A DNA stretch of 64,000 bases, from positions 124,001-188,000 of the forward strand of contig JACJWI010000003.1 of NCBI GenBank assembly GCA_020637215.1. The letters run 5' to 3'. Positions within the stretch are counted from its first letter, which is position 1, and the number at the start of each line of letters is the position of its first letter. Shown one piece after another: positions 46,832 through 53,891 of this stretch. The stretch is from Microthrixaceae bacterium (GTDB lineage Bacteria; Actinomycetota; Acidimicrobiia; Acidimicrobiales; Microtrichaceae). Position numbers and translations under genes: made by a program. The notes under the pieces are model-generated. The model saw only the letters and a program-made list of their open reading frames with translations. It was not told the origin of the DNA and ran no database searches.

Positions 46832-47119
46832 CTAGAGGAGTCGCCACAAGCCCTTGCCTGACAAGCGGAGCCCGCTGCCACGGTTGCCGATGACCGACAG
46901 GTGCACCGTGCGACGGACTTCGTCCTCTCTCCACGCCTCGATGTGCAGCATGTACACCTGACCCGACGGGCCGGTCACCTCGGTCGTCGAGCAACGCTCA
47001 GGCTCGACGTATGTGGCGACACCATCGTCTATTCCCGGCGAGCGACGTCGTCGAGTTCCTCGGCAACGACCTATGCAAGCTCGGCCCGTGATCCACGTCT
47101 GATCGGCATCGAGCAGCAC
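46832..47119 (-). CDS. Possible small protein, uncertain
   Basis: 95 residues from ATG 47119. The C-terminal half (SGQVYMLHIEAWREDEVRRT, then VHLSVIGNRGSG) reads like a folded beta protein, while the first 35 residues look non-coding. It may be a fragment with a lost 5' end. I see no family. The rest of the 46764-47259 gap holds nothing I can support. Confidence 0.3.
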   Translation of the reverse strand: MLLDADQTWITGRACIGRCRGTRRRRSPGIDDGVATYVEPERCSTTEVTGPSGQVYMLHIEAWREDEVRRTVHLSVIGNRGSGLRLSGKGLWRLL

Positions 47120-47259
47120 CTGTCGTCACGATCCAGCAGCGGCTGCCACTCAACCGCACCAGAGCCGAGGAATCTCGGCCGCTCCAAGGATCCCCGCGCG
47201 CTTAGGTCCCATGCCAGGTGATGTCCGCCTGGTGGTGACGAGGCCGGGAGGGTCCGGGC

Positions 47260-47478
47260 GTGAAGCGAAGTGATGTGTTGTCGATGACGTTGACGGTGAG
47301 CGAGGCGGCGGGAATCTTGGGGATCTCTCGGTCGTCGGCGTATGAGTGCGTGCGGCGGGGTGAGCTGCGGGCGATCCGGCTGGGCCGGCGCCTGGTGGTG
47401 CCGAGGTCGGCGGTGCTCGAGCTGCTCGACGGCACCCGCACGGCGCCGACGCATGCCGAGCCCGAGGCGCAGCCGTGA
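47260..47478 (+). CDS. Excisionase-like helix-turn-helix protein
   Basis: 72 residues from GTG 47260. MerR-type winged helix of the excisionase family: LTVSEAAGILGISRSSAYECV, RRGELRAIRLGRRLVVPRSAV. Such proteins direct excision by integrases or regulate element genes. Its stop overlaps the GTG of the next small gene (GTGA), so it heads a three-gene coupled set. Confidence 0.82.
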   Translation: MKRSDVLSMTLTVSEAAGILGISRSSAYECVRRGELRAIRLGRRLVVPRSAVLELLDGTRTAPTHAEPEAQP

Positions 47479-47624
47479 CCCCGGCGACTCGCGCGTCGAG
47501 GTCGTTCGAGGCCGAGCAGCGAGTGCTTCGAGGAGCGGTCAAGGCACGGCACAGACTGGCGAGTTCCGCAAACGGAACTCGCGGCTGCAAGAGCGGGCTG
47601 CGCCGGCTGCGGAGGCGAGCGTGA
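47475..47624 (+). CDS. 49-residue basic protein coupled on both sides
   Basis: GTG 47475 overlaps the excisionase stop and its TGA overlaps the GTG of the next gene at 47621; both junctions are GTGA. The sequence begins MTPATRASRSFEAEQRVL and ends SGLRRLRRRA, highly basic. It encodes across a hairpin (47559-47582). No family recognised; the double overlap is the main evidence that it is real. Confidence 0.5.
   Translation: MTPATRASRSFEAEQRVLRGAVKARHRLASSANGTRGCKSGLRRLRRRA
47559..47582. repeat. Hairpin in the mobilisation-like operon
   Basis: GCGAGTTCCG (47559-47568), loop caaa, and its exact complement (47573-47582). It lies 39 bases before the start of the mobilisation-like gene, where a transfer-origin hairpin would be expected. 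Confidence 0.6.
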
Positions 47625-48295
47625 GCCGGGAGCGTTGGGAGTCGGAGACGCCGTTTCGTTGGGAGAGCGACCGTGACCGTGTCGACGCCCAGTGGATGTC
47701 GGAGAAGCTGGCGATGGGCATCGAGGACACTCGGGAGTCGATCGACGCGTTGACTCGCGAGGTGGTGGATCAGCAGCGACTCGTCGATCAGCTTGAACGG
47801 CTGCTGGATGAGCGACGGGCGCTGCTGGTGCAGCTGCGTGACCTGGCGGTTCGTGAGCGGGAGGCGACCGCAGCGACGCGGAAGGCGGAGCGGCAGCTGG
47901 CAGCCGAGCGGGCCCGCACCGCGGTTCGGCCCGATGATGGGATCCGTAAGCGCGATGGGCGGTTGGTTCGCGTGAAGGCCGATGACGGGGCGTGGCGGAC
48001 AGTGCGTGCAGAGGCAGAGCGTCGACAGGTTGTGATGGGCGTGTACCTCGCCCGGCTCGTCGACGCTGAGATCGACGACGAGACGGACAGGTCACTGCCT
48101 CCGAGTCGCCGTCGGCGTCGTAGCCCGGGCGAGGGTGGCGAACCGAAGCGCGTCGTGCACGCGTTGAGGGTGTTCGTCACCGAGGACCAGTGGGTGCCGT
48201 TCCGCTCCTGTGCTGCACAGCTCGGCCTCGGTCTCGGCGTCTACGTCGGCGAGCTCGTCGAAGCCGAGGCTCGTCGGCTCGGTTGGCGAGCGTGA
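47621..48295 (+). CDS. Coiled-coil protein with duplicated MobC-like end, possible mobilisation accessory protein
   Basis: 224 residues from GTG 47621 after GGAGGCGAGC. Residues about 25-105 are a charged coiled coil (QQRLVDQLERLLDERRALL, REREATAATRKAERQLAAER). The C-terminal half has two similar segments, WRTVRAEAERRQVVMGVYLARLV and WVPFRSCAAQLGLGLGVYVGEL, which look like a duplicated DNA-binding unit. No relaxase catalytic motif. Linked by GTGA to the upstream gene. A relaxosome accessory role is inference; island 2 holds the relaxase. Confidence 0.6.
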   Translation: MSRERWESETPFRWESDRDRVDAQWMSEKLAMGIEDTRESIDALTREVVDQQRLVDQLERLLDERRALLVQLRDLAVREREATAATRKAERQLAAERARTAVRPDDGIRKRDGRLVRVKADDGAWRTVRAEAERRQVVMGVYLARLVDAEIDDETDRSLPPSRRRRRSPGEGGEPKRVVHALRVFVTEDQWVPFRSCAAQLGLGLGVYVGELVEAEARRLGWRA

Positions 48296-48392
48296 CGCGT
48301 CGTCACCTTCGCCGATGGTCACCGCCTATGGCGGTCCTGTTGTCGACCGAGCGTCTGTCAGACCCGCGACGTATCGGCCCGTGTCGTTCAGG

Positions 48393-48890
48393 TCACATGA
48401 CGTGGACGTAGTCCACCGACACGGTCACCCTGTCGTCGCTCTCTCGGACCGTCGCCTCCAGGCTCAGGTCACTGCGACCTTCCTCCGCAGTCCAGAGGTC
48501 GAGCACGACCCACCAGGCGTCCGGATCGTCGGTGAAGCGCCCGCACTCGCCGTGCTCCCATGCCTCTTCGGGCAAGGGCACCAGGGTGGCTGGATAGTCC
48601 TCGATCCATCTGCCGATGCTGTCATCGGCTGGATCGTTCGAGTACGAGACGAGTCCGTCGGCCGTGAGTCCGGCGTAGTCCTTCGAGACCAGTCTTTCGA
48701 CGATCCCAGCGAGCATCGGCCGCCACCGATTCGGGATCGGCCTGACAGGATCGTCGGCTGGTACATCCGGATGCCGCCATGGCTCGCAGCCCTGGTGGTA
48801 CACGAGGCGGGATCCGTCGTCTTGTGGGACGGACACCCACGGCCATGCGGTGACCGGCGTCCGGCATCCAGCGCATTCTTGCTCTTCCAT
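48393..48890 (-). CDS. Unrecognised cargo protein of island 1
   Basis: 165 residues from ATG 48890. The N-terminal part has CAGC and a later His/Cys (VYHQGC), which could bind zinc. The body is Trp-rich and acidic (RWIEDYPATLVPLPEEAWEH, WWVVLDLWTAEEGRSDLSL). I do not recognise a family with certainty. It is divergent from the protease operon. Confidence 0.65.
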   Translation of the reverse strand: MEEQECAGCRTPVTAWPWVSVPQDDGSRLVYHQGCEPWRHPDVPADDPVRPIPNRWRPMLAGIVERLVSKDYAGLTADGLVSYSNDPADDSIGRWIEDYPATLVPLPEEAWEHGECGRFTDDPDAWWVVLDLWTAEEGRSDLSLEATVRESDDRVTVSVDYVHVM

Positions 48891-49208
48891 GCGGCCCCCG
48901 ATGTGCGATGCCCGTCCCAAGCGGCGATCTGTGCGCTTCGCCTCCCATGCAAGCATCGGACGCTCCAGGTGCGTCATGAAGTGCCGGCTGCACGCAGTGC
49001 CGGGTCTGTCCTGAGGCGAAGCGAGAAGGTGATTGGGAAGCATCACGAAAGTGCTCATCGCATCGGCGCTGGCCGAAGAAGGCTCGCATGTTGACGGCGC
49101 CGCCGTAGCGGGAACCGAACACGCCTGGCGGCCGTCATATGCCCGTGTCGACCCGCAGGACATATGCCGTACAACGGCCACCAGCTTGATCGGCCGCCGG
49201 AGCGGTCC
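48891..49208. other. Non-coding gap upstream of the island 1 protease operon
   Basis: No gene I can support. Two CATATG sites (near 49137 and 49162) flank the end of the gap. Reading frames here lack protein-like composition. Confidence 0.5.
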
Positions 49209-49237
49209 TTGATCGGCCCTTCTTACCGGCTTAGATT
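49209..49237 (+). promoter_or_regulatory. Promoter of the metzincin-lipoprotein-GNAT-ACP operon
   Basis: TTGATC (49209-49214), 17 bases, TAGATT (49232-49237), a good sigma-70-type fit. It leaves an 80-base leader to the GTG at 49324 with Shine-Dalgarno GAGGAGGG. Confidence 0.65.
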
Positions 49238-49323
49238 GCAGCCACGCGGATGGGACGCGGTGGTCGCTGGCCGAGGTGCAGGTCTCCTGCACACCGGAGC
49301 AGCTGCCGAACGAGGAGGGATCT

Positions 49324-50028
49324 GTGCGCAAGCGACGTTCGATCGCGGTCAGCCTGACGATGGGCTTGACCTTGAAGGGGCTGAATCCGGTTGCTGCCGG
49401 AGCCCACTCGTGGAACAACTGCCCGAGCAACTACGCGCCCACGCTGCGGGGTCCCGGGTACATCTCCCCTTCCGCTCCGAGTGGCGATCCGAACGTCACG
49501 TACCGGCTTAGCCCCAACACGGTCCTCGGTGTGAACGACACTGCGCGCGACCAATCGCGGTGGGCGCTCAACACGTGGGGCAACCAGACGGATCTGAACG
49601 TCACCGAGATCACAACGACCGGCTGGGACGTCTACGTCACGAGCTACGCCGACCCTGACCAGGGCAACGCGGGTGTGACCGAACCGGTGATCGACAACAC
49701 GCCGGACTACCCACCGGGCGGGACCAACCCCAGCTTCTTTTGGTGCCGCTTCGAGCATGCGACCGTGCGGTGGAACACCACGCACGTCAACAACGCCGGC
49801 AACTGGGCCGGCAACGACAAGGGGTGCATCATCGCCCACGAAGCAGGCCACGCGTTCGGTCTCGGCCACAGCAACATCGCCAACCATAACGACACGGGCC
49901 CGCCGCCGGGACACACGGCAGGCGACTCGGTCATGCGGGGTGGAGAGCACCCGAACCGCTGCCATGCCGCGACTCCTCCGTTCGGGCCCCGAGCCGGGGA
50001 CATCTCAGACGTGAACGCGAAGTACTGA
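49324..50028 (+). CDS. Secreted metzincin-type zinc protease
   Basis: 234 residues from GTG 49324 (Shine-Dalgarno GAGGAGGGA just upstream). Signal peptide: RKRRSIAVSL followed by a hydrophobic stretch to GAHSWNN. The catalytic motif is CIIAHEAGHAFGLGHSN, a full HExxHxxGxxH, with a Met-turn candidate in GDSVMRGG. It resembles M10/matrixin-like extracellular proteases. First gene of a four-gene operon with a lipoprotein, a GNAT and an ACP. Confidence 0.85.
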   Translation: MRKRRSIAVSLTMGLTLKGLNPVAAGAHSWNNCPSNYAPTLRGPGYISPSAPSGDPNVTYRLSPNTVLGVNDTARDQSRWALNTWGNQTDLNVTEITTTGWDVYVTSYADPDQGNAGVTEPVIDNTPDYPPGGTNPSFFWCRFEHATVRWNTTHVNNAGNWAGNDKGCIIAHEAGHAFGLGHSNIANHNDTGPPPGHTAGDSVMRGGEHPNRCHAATPPFGPRAGDISDVNAKY

Positions 50029-50048
50029 GCGGACGGAAGGGACTCAGC

Positions 50049-50798
50049 ATGTTCGTACGCAACCAGCGTTCCACCGGACGTCGAGTGCTCCTCGGAGCTG
50101 CCGCCGCCGCATCGGTCCTTCTCCTCGGTGCTTGTGGTGACAGCGCACCGCCTGCGCTGTCGCTGCACGGAGGTGAGAGCGACGCCGACGAGATCCGCTT
50201 CGACACGCTCGAGACGCTCGTCGGTCAGTCCGCCGGCGTCCTGCGCGGCCGCTTCCGACCGGATCCCGTTGTCGTGGACCGCAACGTGGAGGAGGAAGCC
50301 GACATCTCCGAAGCCACCTACGTGTGGGAGTTCGATGTCGACAAGGCGCTCCTGAACCGGTACCCGAAGGACTCCGAGGTCTACGCACAGATCGAGAAGG
50401 GCGGCCCCATCAAGGTGGCGCTGCTCGCCCGTGACGTGGACGAGCAGCGCGGCGGGAAGTCGTTCGAGGAGTTCCACGAGTCGCGCCCGTCCCGCTACAA
50501 CTTCAACAGCTACCCGACCGACTCCGACGTCGTGATTTTCACTTACCCGGCTGGCTTCCCGCCCGACGTACTGAAAAAGGACTCGTCGCTGGCGAGCGCA
50601 CAGGTCGTCGCCGGCGGGTACGCCTGCGTCGATGCCAAGTCGCTCGCCGGGCCCTGCTTGTACGCAGCTGATCAGCCCGGCGGCTCCGAGATCGGACGGA
50701 TTGCCGCCGACGAGCTGCCGAAGTTCAGCGCCGGTGAGCTGGAGGCCAGGTTGGCGGCTGCTCCGCCGGAGGCAGTCGAACCGGCGGGCGAGGGATAA
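50049..50798 (+). CDS. Lipoprotein of the island 1 operon
   Basis: 249 residues from ATG 50049, Shine-Dalgarno GGAAGGGA. Signal with lipobox LLLGAC (Cys 29). The mature part begins GDSAPPALSLHGG and has acidic and beta-rich segments (ATYVWEFDVDKALLNRYPKD). No enzyme motif. Its position directly after a secreted protease is the same as in island 2, so it could inhibit, present or be cut by the protease. Not recognised further. Confidence 0.78.
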   Translation: MFVRNQRSTGRRVLLGAAAAASVLLLGACGDSAPPALSLHGGESDADEIRFDTLETLVGQSAGVLRGRFRPDPVVVDRNVEEEADISEATYVWEFDVDKALLNRYPKDSEVYAQIEKGGPIKVALLARDVDEQRGGKSFEEFHESRPSRYNFNSYPTDSDVVIFTYPAGFPPDVLKKDSSLASAQVVAGGYACVDAKSLAGPCLYAADQPGGSEIGRIAADELPKFSAGELEARLAAAPPEAVEPAGEG

Positions 50799-50802
50799 CC
50801 GG

Positions 50803-51459
50803 ATGCCGAACGGAGCACGCCTCGCGGGGGCCGAGGCCACTGCGGCGCGAGCGCTGCCGGCTGAAGGTCTTCCTCGCTTCGGGCAGTGGGCGCTGGTGCG
50901 CCCGGTGGGCGACGTCACCGAGATGCTGCTCCGGCTGGCCGTCGCCGAGCAGATTCTGTGGCGCTGGCCGTCGGCACCATCGGTCGAGGGCTTCTACTCG
51001 GTGCTCGACGCTCCGAACTCCGAGAGCTACGTCATCGTCGACTTAGCCAGCTCCGCAGTGGTGGGCCACTGCGGCATCTACTCGTTCCACGCCATCCACC
51101 GGACTGCGTTCTTCGAGGCGAGCCTGGTGCCTGAGCTGCGGTACCCGCACTCGATGGCGGGCGGCGTGGTGCTGGTCGCGCTGCGCAACCTCCTGAACCG
51201 CTTCGACCTGCGGAAGCTCTACTTCGAGACGACCGACGCCCGCCGAGACCAGTTCGCGTTCGCGGAGCAGCGTGGCTACATCACCGAAGAGGCTCGACTC
51301 CGCAACCACGTGTTCGCGGAGGGGACCTACAAGGACGTGCTCATCTTGAGCGCAGAGGCTTCCGAGCTGCGCCGGGCCCTGAGCGAGGACCAGCGGCTGC
51401 TGCACATCGTGGAGCGCGGCGCGAGATCGTCGGAGACCGGCACTGCGGAGGCCCGGTGA
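50803..51459 (+). CDS. GNAT-family acyltransferase
   Basis: 218 residues from ATG 50803. GNAT core: WALVRPVGDVTEMLLRLAVA at the start, VVGHCGIYSFHAIHRTAFFE (strand 4 region), then FDLRKLYFETTDARRDQFAF and EQRGYITEEARLRNHVF. The usual CoA loop (R/QxxGxG/A) is not clear, which would suit an acyl-ACP donor. The stop overlaps the start of the ACP gene (GTGA). N-terminal 20 residues are an extension. Confidence 0.82.
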   Translation: MPNGARLAGAEATAARALPAEGLPRFGQWALVRPVGDVTEMLLRLAVAEQILWRWPSAPSVEGFYSVLDAPNSESYVIVDLASSAVVGHCGIYSFHAIHRTAFFEASLVPELRYPHSMAGGVVLVALRNLLNRFDLRKLYFETTDARRDQFAFAEQRGYITEEARLRNHVFAEGTYKDVLILSAEASELRRALSEDQRLLHIVERGARSSETGTAEAR

Positions 51460-51731
51460 CGACTGGCAGCGTGTTTTACGAGCAGGCCGTCATGACGTGT
51501 CTGGACGGTATGGGTCTGACCAGCGTGCACCTGGCGTCCTCCATGGGCGAGGCGCTGGACTCGATCAGCGCGGCGGAGTTCTTCGCGTCGCTAGAAGACG
51601 CCCTGGACGTCGAGCTCCCGCTGTCGCTCATGTCGGAGTGCACCACCTTCGGTGACATCGCTGCTGCGCTGGCCGGTACCGGCAGCGCATCTGCGTCAGG
51701 CCGGCTCGGTTCCAACGGCAGCGGCTCGTGA
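51456..51731 (+). CDS. Stand-alone acyl carrier protein
   Basis: 91 residues from GTG 51456, overlapping the GNAT stop. The phosphopantetheine Ser is in EALDSISAAEF, followed by FASLEDALDVELPLSLM and TFGDIAAALAG, the helix II-III-IV pattern of carrier proteins. The last 20 residues are a Ser/Gly tail. No acyl-activating enzyme or phosphopantetheinyl transferase adjoins it, so it must use host enzymes. Confidence 0.82.
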   Translation: MTTGSVFYEQAVMTCLDGMGLTSVHLASSMGEALDSISAAEFFASLEDALDVELPLSLMSECTTFGDIAAALAGTGSASASGRLGSNGSGS

Positions 51732-51867
51732 CACGAAATGCGAGCGGCGCGGGTGTGTTCGACTTGCTCGCCCGTCTTGTCCGGTTCCCGTCGGTCGACC
51801 TTCGGACCGCATCCCGATAAGTGGCGACATAGCTGCCGGCTACCCGGCGGCTGGCGAGCACTTGCCG

Positions 51868-52724
51868 CTATCCGTCGTGATGGGCAGCCTCGACGTCGAC
51901 CGCTGGGAGCTCGTGGTGCCACACCTTGTAGCCGCTGAGGACGAGCAGCACGCCGAGTGCTGGGATCAGCAGCGCCTCGGGCACCACACCCGCGAGCATC
52001 CCCCGACGACGGTCCCGCCGATCGATCCGGCAGCCATGAGCACGACGAACCGCCTGTTCTCGCGCAACACCATGAAGCTGTCGTCACGGCCATATCGAGC
52101 GAACGCCACGATCATCGTGGGCAGCGACACCATGAGCGACAAGCTTCCGGCGATCCGAATGTCGACGCCGTACAGCAGCACGATCGTGGGGATCAGCAGC
52201 TCGCCCCGGCGACGCCCATCACTGACGCGGCCAAGCCGATGAGGACCCCGGCGACCACTCCGACCGCGACCAGGGCTGGACCGTCGGGTCCTAGCCCGTC
52301 GACGGTCAACAGGTGCGAGGCGACCAGCACCACTGCAATCAGCACCAGAAGGACGCCTAGCACCCGGTACAGCGTCGAAGTCCGCGGCGTCGTCGCAATG
52401 CTGGCCCCGACCCAGGCGCCGATGAGCGAGCCAGCGAGCAGGTTCGCGACGACGTCGAGGTGTGGCTGCACGTCTGACCACGGGATGTTCGCAAGTCGAG
52501 ACGGCGACGCCACCACGACGACGACCAGGCTCATCGCCCTTGTTGAGGATCACGGCGCTCAAGGCTGCGAAGCCGAACACGCCGATCAACAACGGCAACC
52601 GGAACTCGGCCCCACCCAGTCCGATCAGACCGCCGAGCAACCCAACGCCCGCGCCCGCCGCCACGACCGTTGCAGACGATCTCGGCGATCCAGCCACGGG
52701 CCGCAGGTCTACCAGCCCACCCAT
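51868..52724 (-). pseudogene. TauE/SafE-type permease with three single-base frameshifts
   Basis: Three frames read in turn give one sulfite/anion-exporter-like protein: GVGLLGGLIGLGGAEFRLPLL, then LVVVVVASPSRL to SVMGVAG, then ELLIPTIVLLYGVDIRIAG, then MLAGVVPEALLIPALGVLLV to a TAG at 51868. Each break lies in a G-run on the coding strand (C-runs at 52537-52539, 52204-52207 and 52000-52004) and is repaired by one base. This may be decay or a sequencing fault. 5' end uncertain; ATG 52724 or earlier. Confidence 0.75.
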
Positions 52725-52834
52725 CGAGTTCTGCCGCCGAAGGCGCGGCTCAGGAGCACCGACCAGACAGAGCGAAGTGCCGGAACTCGGTTCATCACCG
52801 GCCATACGCTCCGGCCACTCGCGCAATTCGGCAA

Positions 52835-53233
52835 TCAGGTCGTGAGGACTTCGACCTCACAGGTCACCGTGGGAGCAGCCGCCAACCGCCGATCGGCGGT
52901 GAGAAGGGTGCAGCCGAGCTGCTCGGCCAGGGCGACGTACGCAGCGTCGTAGGCCGTCACGTTGTCGCGCAGCTCGAACGCTCGACGCATGAGCGGCAAC
53001 GCCGGATAGCGCGTCATCGCCAAGTCGCCGAGGTCCTCGACGGCGTCCGAGAAGCGATCGCCGGTGAGGTCACCCGCGATCCAGCGCTTCCGAAGCACAG
53101 CGACCGCTTCGACGTCTACGAGATCGGGTGCAGCGAGCTCGCCGGCCGCAGCCAGACGGGCGCGAGCAGCGGTGCCGTCGGCTCCGTCGTCCGCGAGCGC
53201 GTTCGCGAGGACCGATGCATCGACGACGATCAC
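52835..53233 (-). CDS. vapC: VapC-type PIN-domain toxin
   Basis: Predicted tRNA- or rRNA-cutting endoribonuclease, 132 residues. Active-site acids are visible in MIVVDASVLANAL, DLVDVEAVAVLRK, TAYDAAYVALAE and LLTADRRLA. ATG at 53233 overlaps the antitoxin stop (ATGA). Probably stabilises island 1. Confidence 0.92.
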   Translation of the reverse strand: MIVVDASVLANALADDGADGTAARARLAAAGELAAPDLVDVEAVAVLRKRWIAGDLTGDRFSDAVEDLGDLAMTRYPALPLMRRAFELRDNVTAYDAAYVALAEQLGCTLLTADRRLAAAPTVTCEVEVLTT

Positions 53234-53460
53234 GACGCGGGACGTTCACCCTCGAGGTCGGCGACTGCGCGCTTCAGGCCAACCTTGCCGCCGCTGCGAC
53301 GACCGACCCGCTCGAACAGCTCCGCGGGCGTCGGCCGCTCGACGAGTCGGGTCAGCTCGTTGGTCAGGTACTGCTGCAGCGACTGACCCTGCTTCTCCGC
53401 GCGTTGCTGGAGCGCACCATGAACGTCGTCGGGGAGGTCGCGCACCAGGATGTTCGGCAT
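53230..53460 (-). CDS. vapB: VapB/FitA-like antitoxin
   Basis: 76 residues. Ribbon-helix-helix N-terminus MPNILVRDLPDDVHGALQQ with RAEKQGQSLQQYL, and a C-terminal toxin-binding tail. Promoter candidates on the minus strand: TTGACT (rc of 53490-53495) and CAGAAT 17 bases downstream of it. It represses its own operon in related systems. Confidence 0.9.
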   Translation of the reverse strand: MPNILVRDLPDDVHGALQQRAEKQGQSLQQYLTNELTRLVERPTPAELFERVGRRSGGKVGLKRAVADLEGERPAS

Positions 53461-53537
53461 GCTTGCATTCTGATATCGACATGCGGTCTAGTCAAGGTGC
53501 CAGAGACCACCAGCGCCGCCGTCGCCTGAATCGCGAA

Positions 53538-53561
53538 TTGGTAATCCACTTGGTAATCCAC
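53538..53561. repeat. Putative integrase arm sites, right end of island 1
   Basis: ttggtaatccac twice in tandem, the same 12-base spacing and core as at 45571-45594. Confidence 0.65.
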
Positions 53562-53660
53562 TCGATGAGATCGGACCGTTGACGCCGGACCGGCCGGACG
53601 GTGAACCCTGGAAACACGGGGCGAATCGCACTGGCCGGACCCGTCGGACGACCTTGGTCG

Positions 53661-53707
53661 CCCTCTCAAGGTGGCGGCACGGGTTCGAATCCCGTTGGGG
53701 GTGCCAG
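53661..53707 (+). other. att copy B (between islands 1 and 2)
   Basis: 47 bases identical to 45455-45501, from the tRNA-Glu anticodon loop to one base beyond CCA. The 5' half of the tRNA is missing, so it is an attachment remnant and not a second tRNA. Confidence 0.9.
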
Positions 53708-53715
53708 CATCGAAG

Positions 53716-53753
53716 CCCCTGGTGGGCAGCCGAGATCGCTGCGACACCAGGGG
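53716..53753 (+). terminator. Terminator-like hairpin after att B
   Basis: CCCCTGGTG (53716-53724) pairs with 53745-53753, with an inner GCAGC/GCTGC stem, followed by tttcgg. It holds the same place relative to att as the palindromes after copies A and C. Confidence 0.7.
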
Positions 53754-53834
53754 TTTCGGCGTTTCCGAGCCCAGGCGACCGTGCCGGGCCGTATGGCTCC
53801 TGGACCGGCCCGTACCAGCTCGTGCCGCTGCGAT

Positions 53835-53863
53835 TTGTGCCCGATTGTGCCCAGATTGTGCCC
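53835..53863. repeat. Three TTGTGCCC repeats at the left end of island 2
   Basis: TTGTGCCC at 53835, 53845 and 53856 (10 and 11 bases apart, one helical turn). They lie between att B and the relaxase 3' end and could be recombinase or regulator sites. Confidence 0.6.
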
Positions 53864-53891
53864 AGGTGGACGCCGGTTCCGGGTGGCGTGC

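Noticed and set aside
51652..52242. Plus-strand open frame over the permease region
   Set aside because: It is antisense to a recognisable, though broken, TauE/SafE coding sequence and has no family-like content.
53661..53707. A second tRNA-Glu gene
   Set aside because: Only the 3' part is present; acceptor 5' strand and D arm are missing. It is an att remnant. The same holds for 61038-61079.
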